From contig DHQH01000028.1 in NCBI GenBank assembly GCA_002410125.1, positions 1 through 6,539 of the forward strand: 6,539 bases of DNA, in the 5' to 3' direction. The stretch comes from Alphaproteobacteria bacterium UBA5343. Its GTDB lineage: Bacteria; Pseudomonadota; Alphaproteobacteria; RF32; UBA5343. A program made the position numbers and the translations under genes. Positions 6,168 to 6,539 of the stretch are shown one piece after another (the stretch's first letter is position 1; every line of letters starts with the position of its first letter). The notes under the pieces were generated by a model that saw only the letters and a list, made by a program, of their open reading frames with translations, searched no databases and was not told the DNA's origin.

Positions 6168-6535
6168 TGAATAAGAACATCTTTGCTAGTTATTTATCTT
6201 TATTTACTAGTATGGGCACATTGCTTTGTTGTGCCCTACCTTCTTTTTTAGTTCTTTTAGGAGCTGGAGCAGTTTTTAGCTCGCTTATATCTACAGTGCC
6301 TCAATTAATTTGGATTTCTAAATATAAAATATGGGTGTTTAGTATTGCTGGAGCAATGCTAGTTATTACAGGAATTTTGCAATATGGAGCTAAGGGTATT
6401 ACTTGTCCGCTGGAGAAAAACAAAGCTATTGCTTGTGGCAAGTCTCGAAAAATATCTATTTTTATTTATTGGTTATCGCTTGTCTTTTATGTCTTGGGAT
6501 TTTTTGCGGCATTTATTTTACCATATATAATCTAG
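6167..6535 (+). CDS. MerT-like inner-membrane metal transport protein
   Basis: 122 residues with three predicted membrane segments (about 12-40, 55-73 and 97-121), close to MerT in length (about 116) and layout. The vicinal cysteine pair Cys21-Cys22 lies in the first segment, as in MerT, where it receives Hg(II) from periplasmic MerP. A second pair, Cys80 and Cys90, sits in the loop between segments 2 and 3, where MerT has its cytoplasmic pair (about residues 76 and 82). The spacing here is wider. Overall identity to textbook MerT seems low, so the cargo could be mercury, copper or another thiophilic metal. The ATG overlaps the preceding TAA by one base (TAATG), which implies translational coupling; there is no strong Shine-Dalgarno site of its own. 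The gene is complete: TAG ends 4 bases before the window's right edge, so any third operon member lies outside. Confidence 0.78.
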   Translation: MNKNIFASYLSLFTSMGTLLCCALPSFLVLLGAGAVFSSLISTVPQLIWISKYKIWVFSIAGAMLVITGILQYGAKGITCPLEKNKAIACGKSRKISIFIYWLSLVFYVLGFFAAFILPYII

Positions 6536-6539
6536 ACGC

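Overview
The window is AT-rich, roughly 30% GC by eye. It reads as part of a chromosome of an AT-rich alphaproteobacterium. Three things suggest this: the kinase-fold protein at the left edge resembles, from memory, a family seen mainly in alphaproteobacteria; the TrmN6-type methyltransferase has an alphaproteobacterial-looking N-terminus; and a GGATCCCCG...CGAGGATGAC palindrome resembles repeats scattered through alphaproteobacterial genomes. I cannot place it more precisely (Rickettsiales, Holosporales or AT-rich Rhodospirillales relatives are all possible).

Layout. Positions 1-852 (minus) hold the N-terminal 284 codons of a protein-kinase-fold protein that has lost the catalytic HRD aspartate and the ATP-binding lysine. 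It starts at GTG and runs off the left edge. After a 231-base divergent intergenic region, 1084-2376 (plus) encodes a protein with a Lys-rich N-terminal tail, a PAS domain and a degenerate GGDEF domain. Its active site is destroyed, but an RxxD inhibitory-site motif sits at the canonical spacing. The methyltransferase gene trmN6 (2379-3122, minus) converges on it with only 2 bases between the stops. Upstream of trmN6 on the same strand lies an unrecognised single-pass membrane protein (3142-3699). A short intergenic region (3700-3860) carries its likely promoter and a palindromic repeat. Next comes argS (3861-5594, minus). Divergent from argS, a good promoter and Shine-Dalgarno site lead into a two-gene plus-strand operon: a secreted MerP-like heavy-metal-binding protein and a translationally coupled MerT-like membrane protein.

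How the genes fit together. argS and trmN6 are translation housekeeping genes. The MerP/MerT-like pair looks like a small thiol-based metal-handling unit with no visible regulator, reductase or P-type ATPase in the window. The most interesting part is the divergent pair of apparent pseudo-enzymes at the left: a pseudokinase and a PAS/pseudo-GGDEF protein that may bind c-di-GMP instead of making it. Whether they act together is inference from adjacency only.
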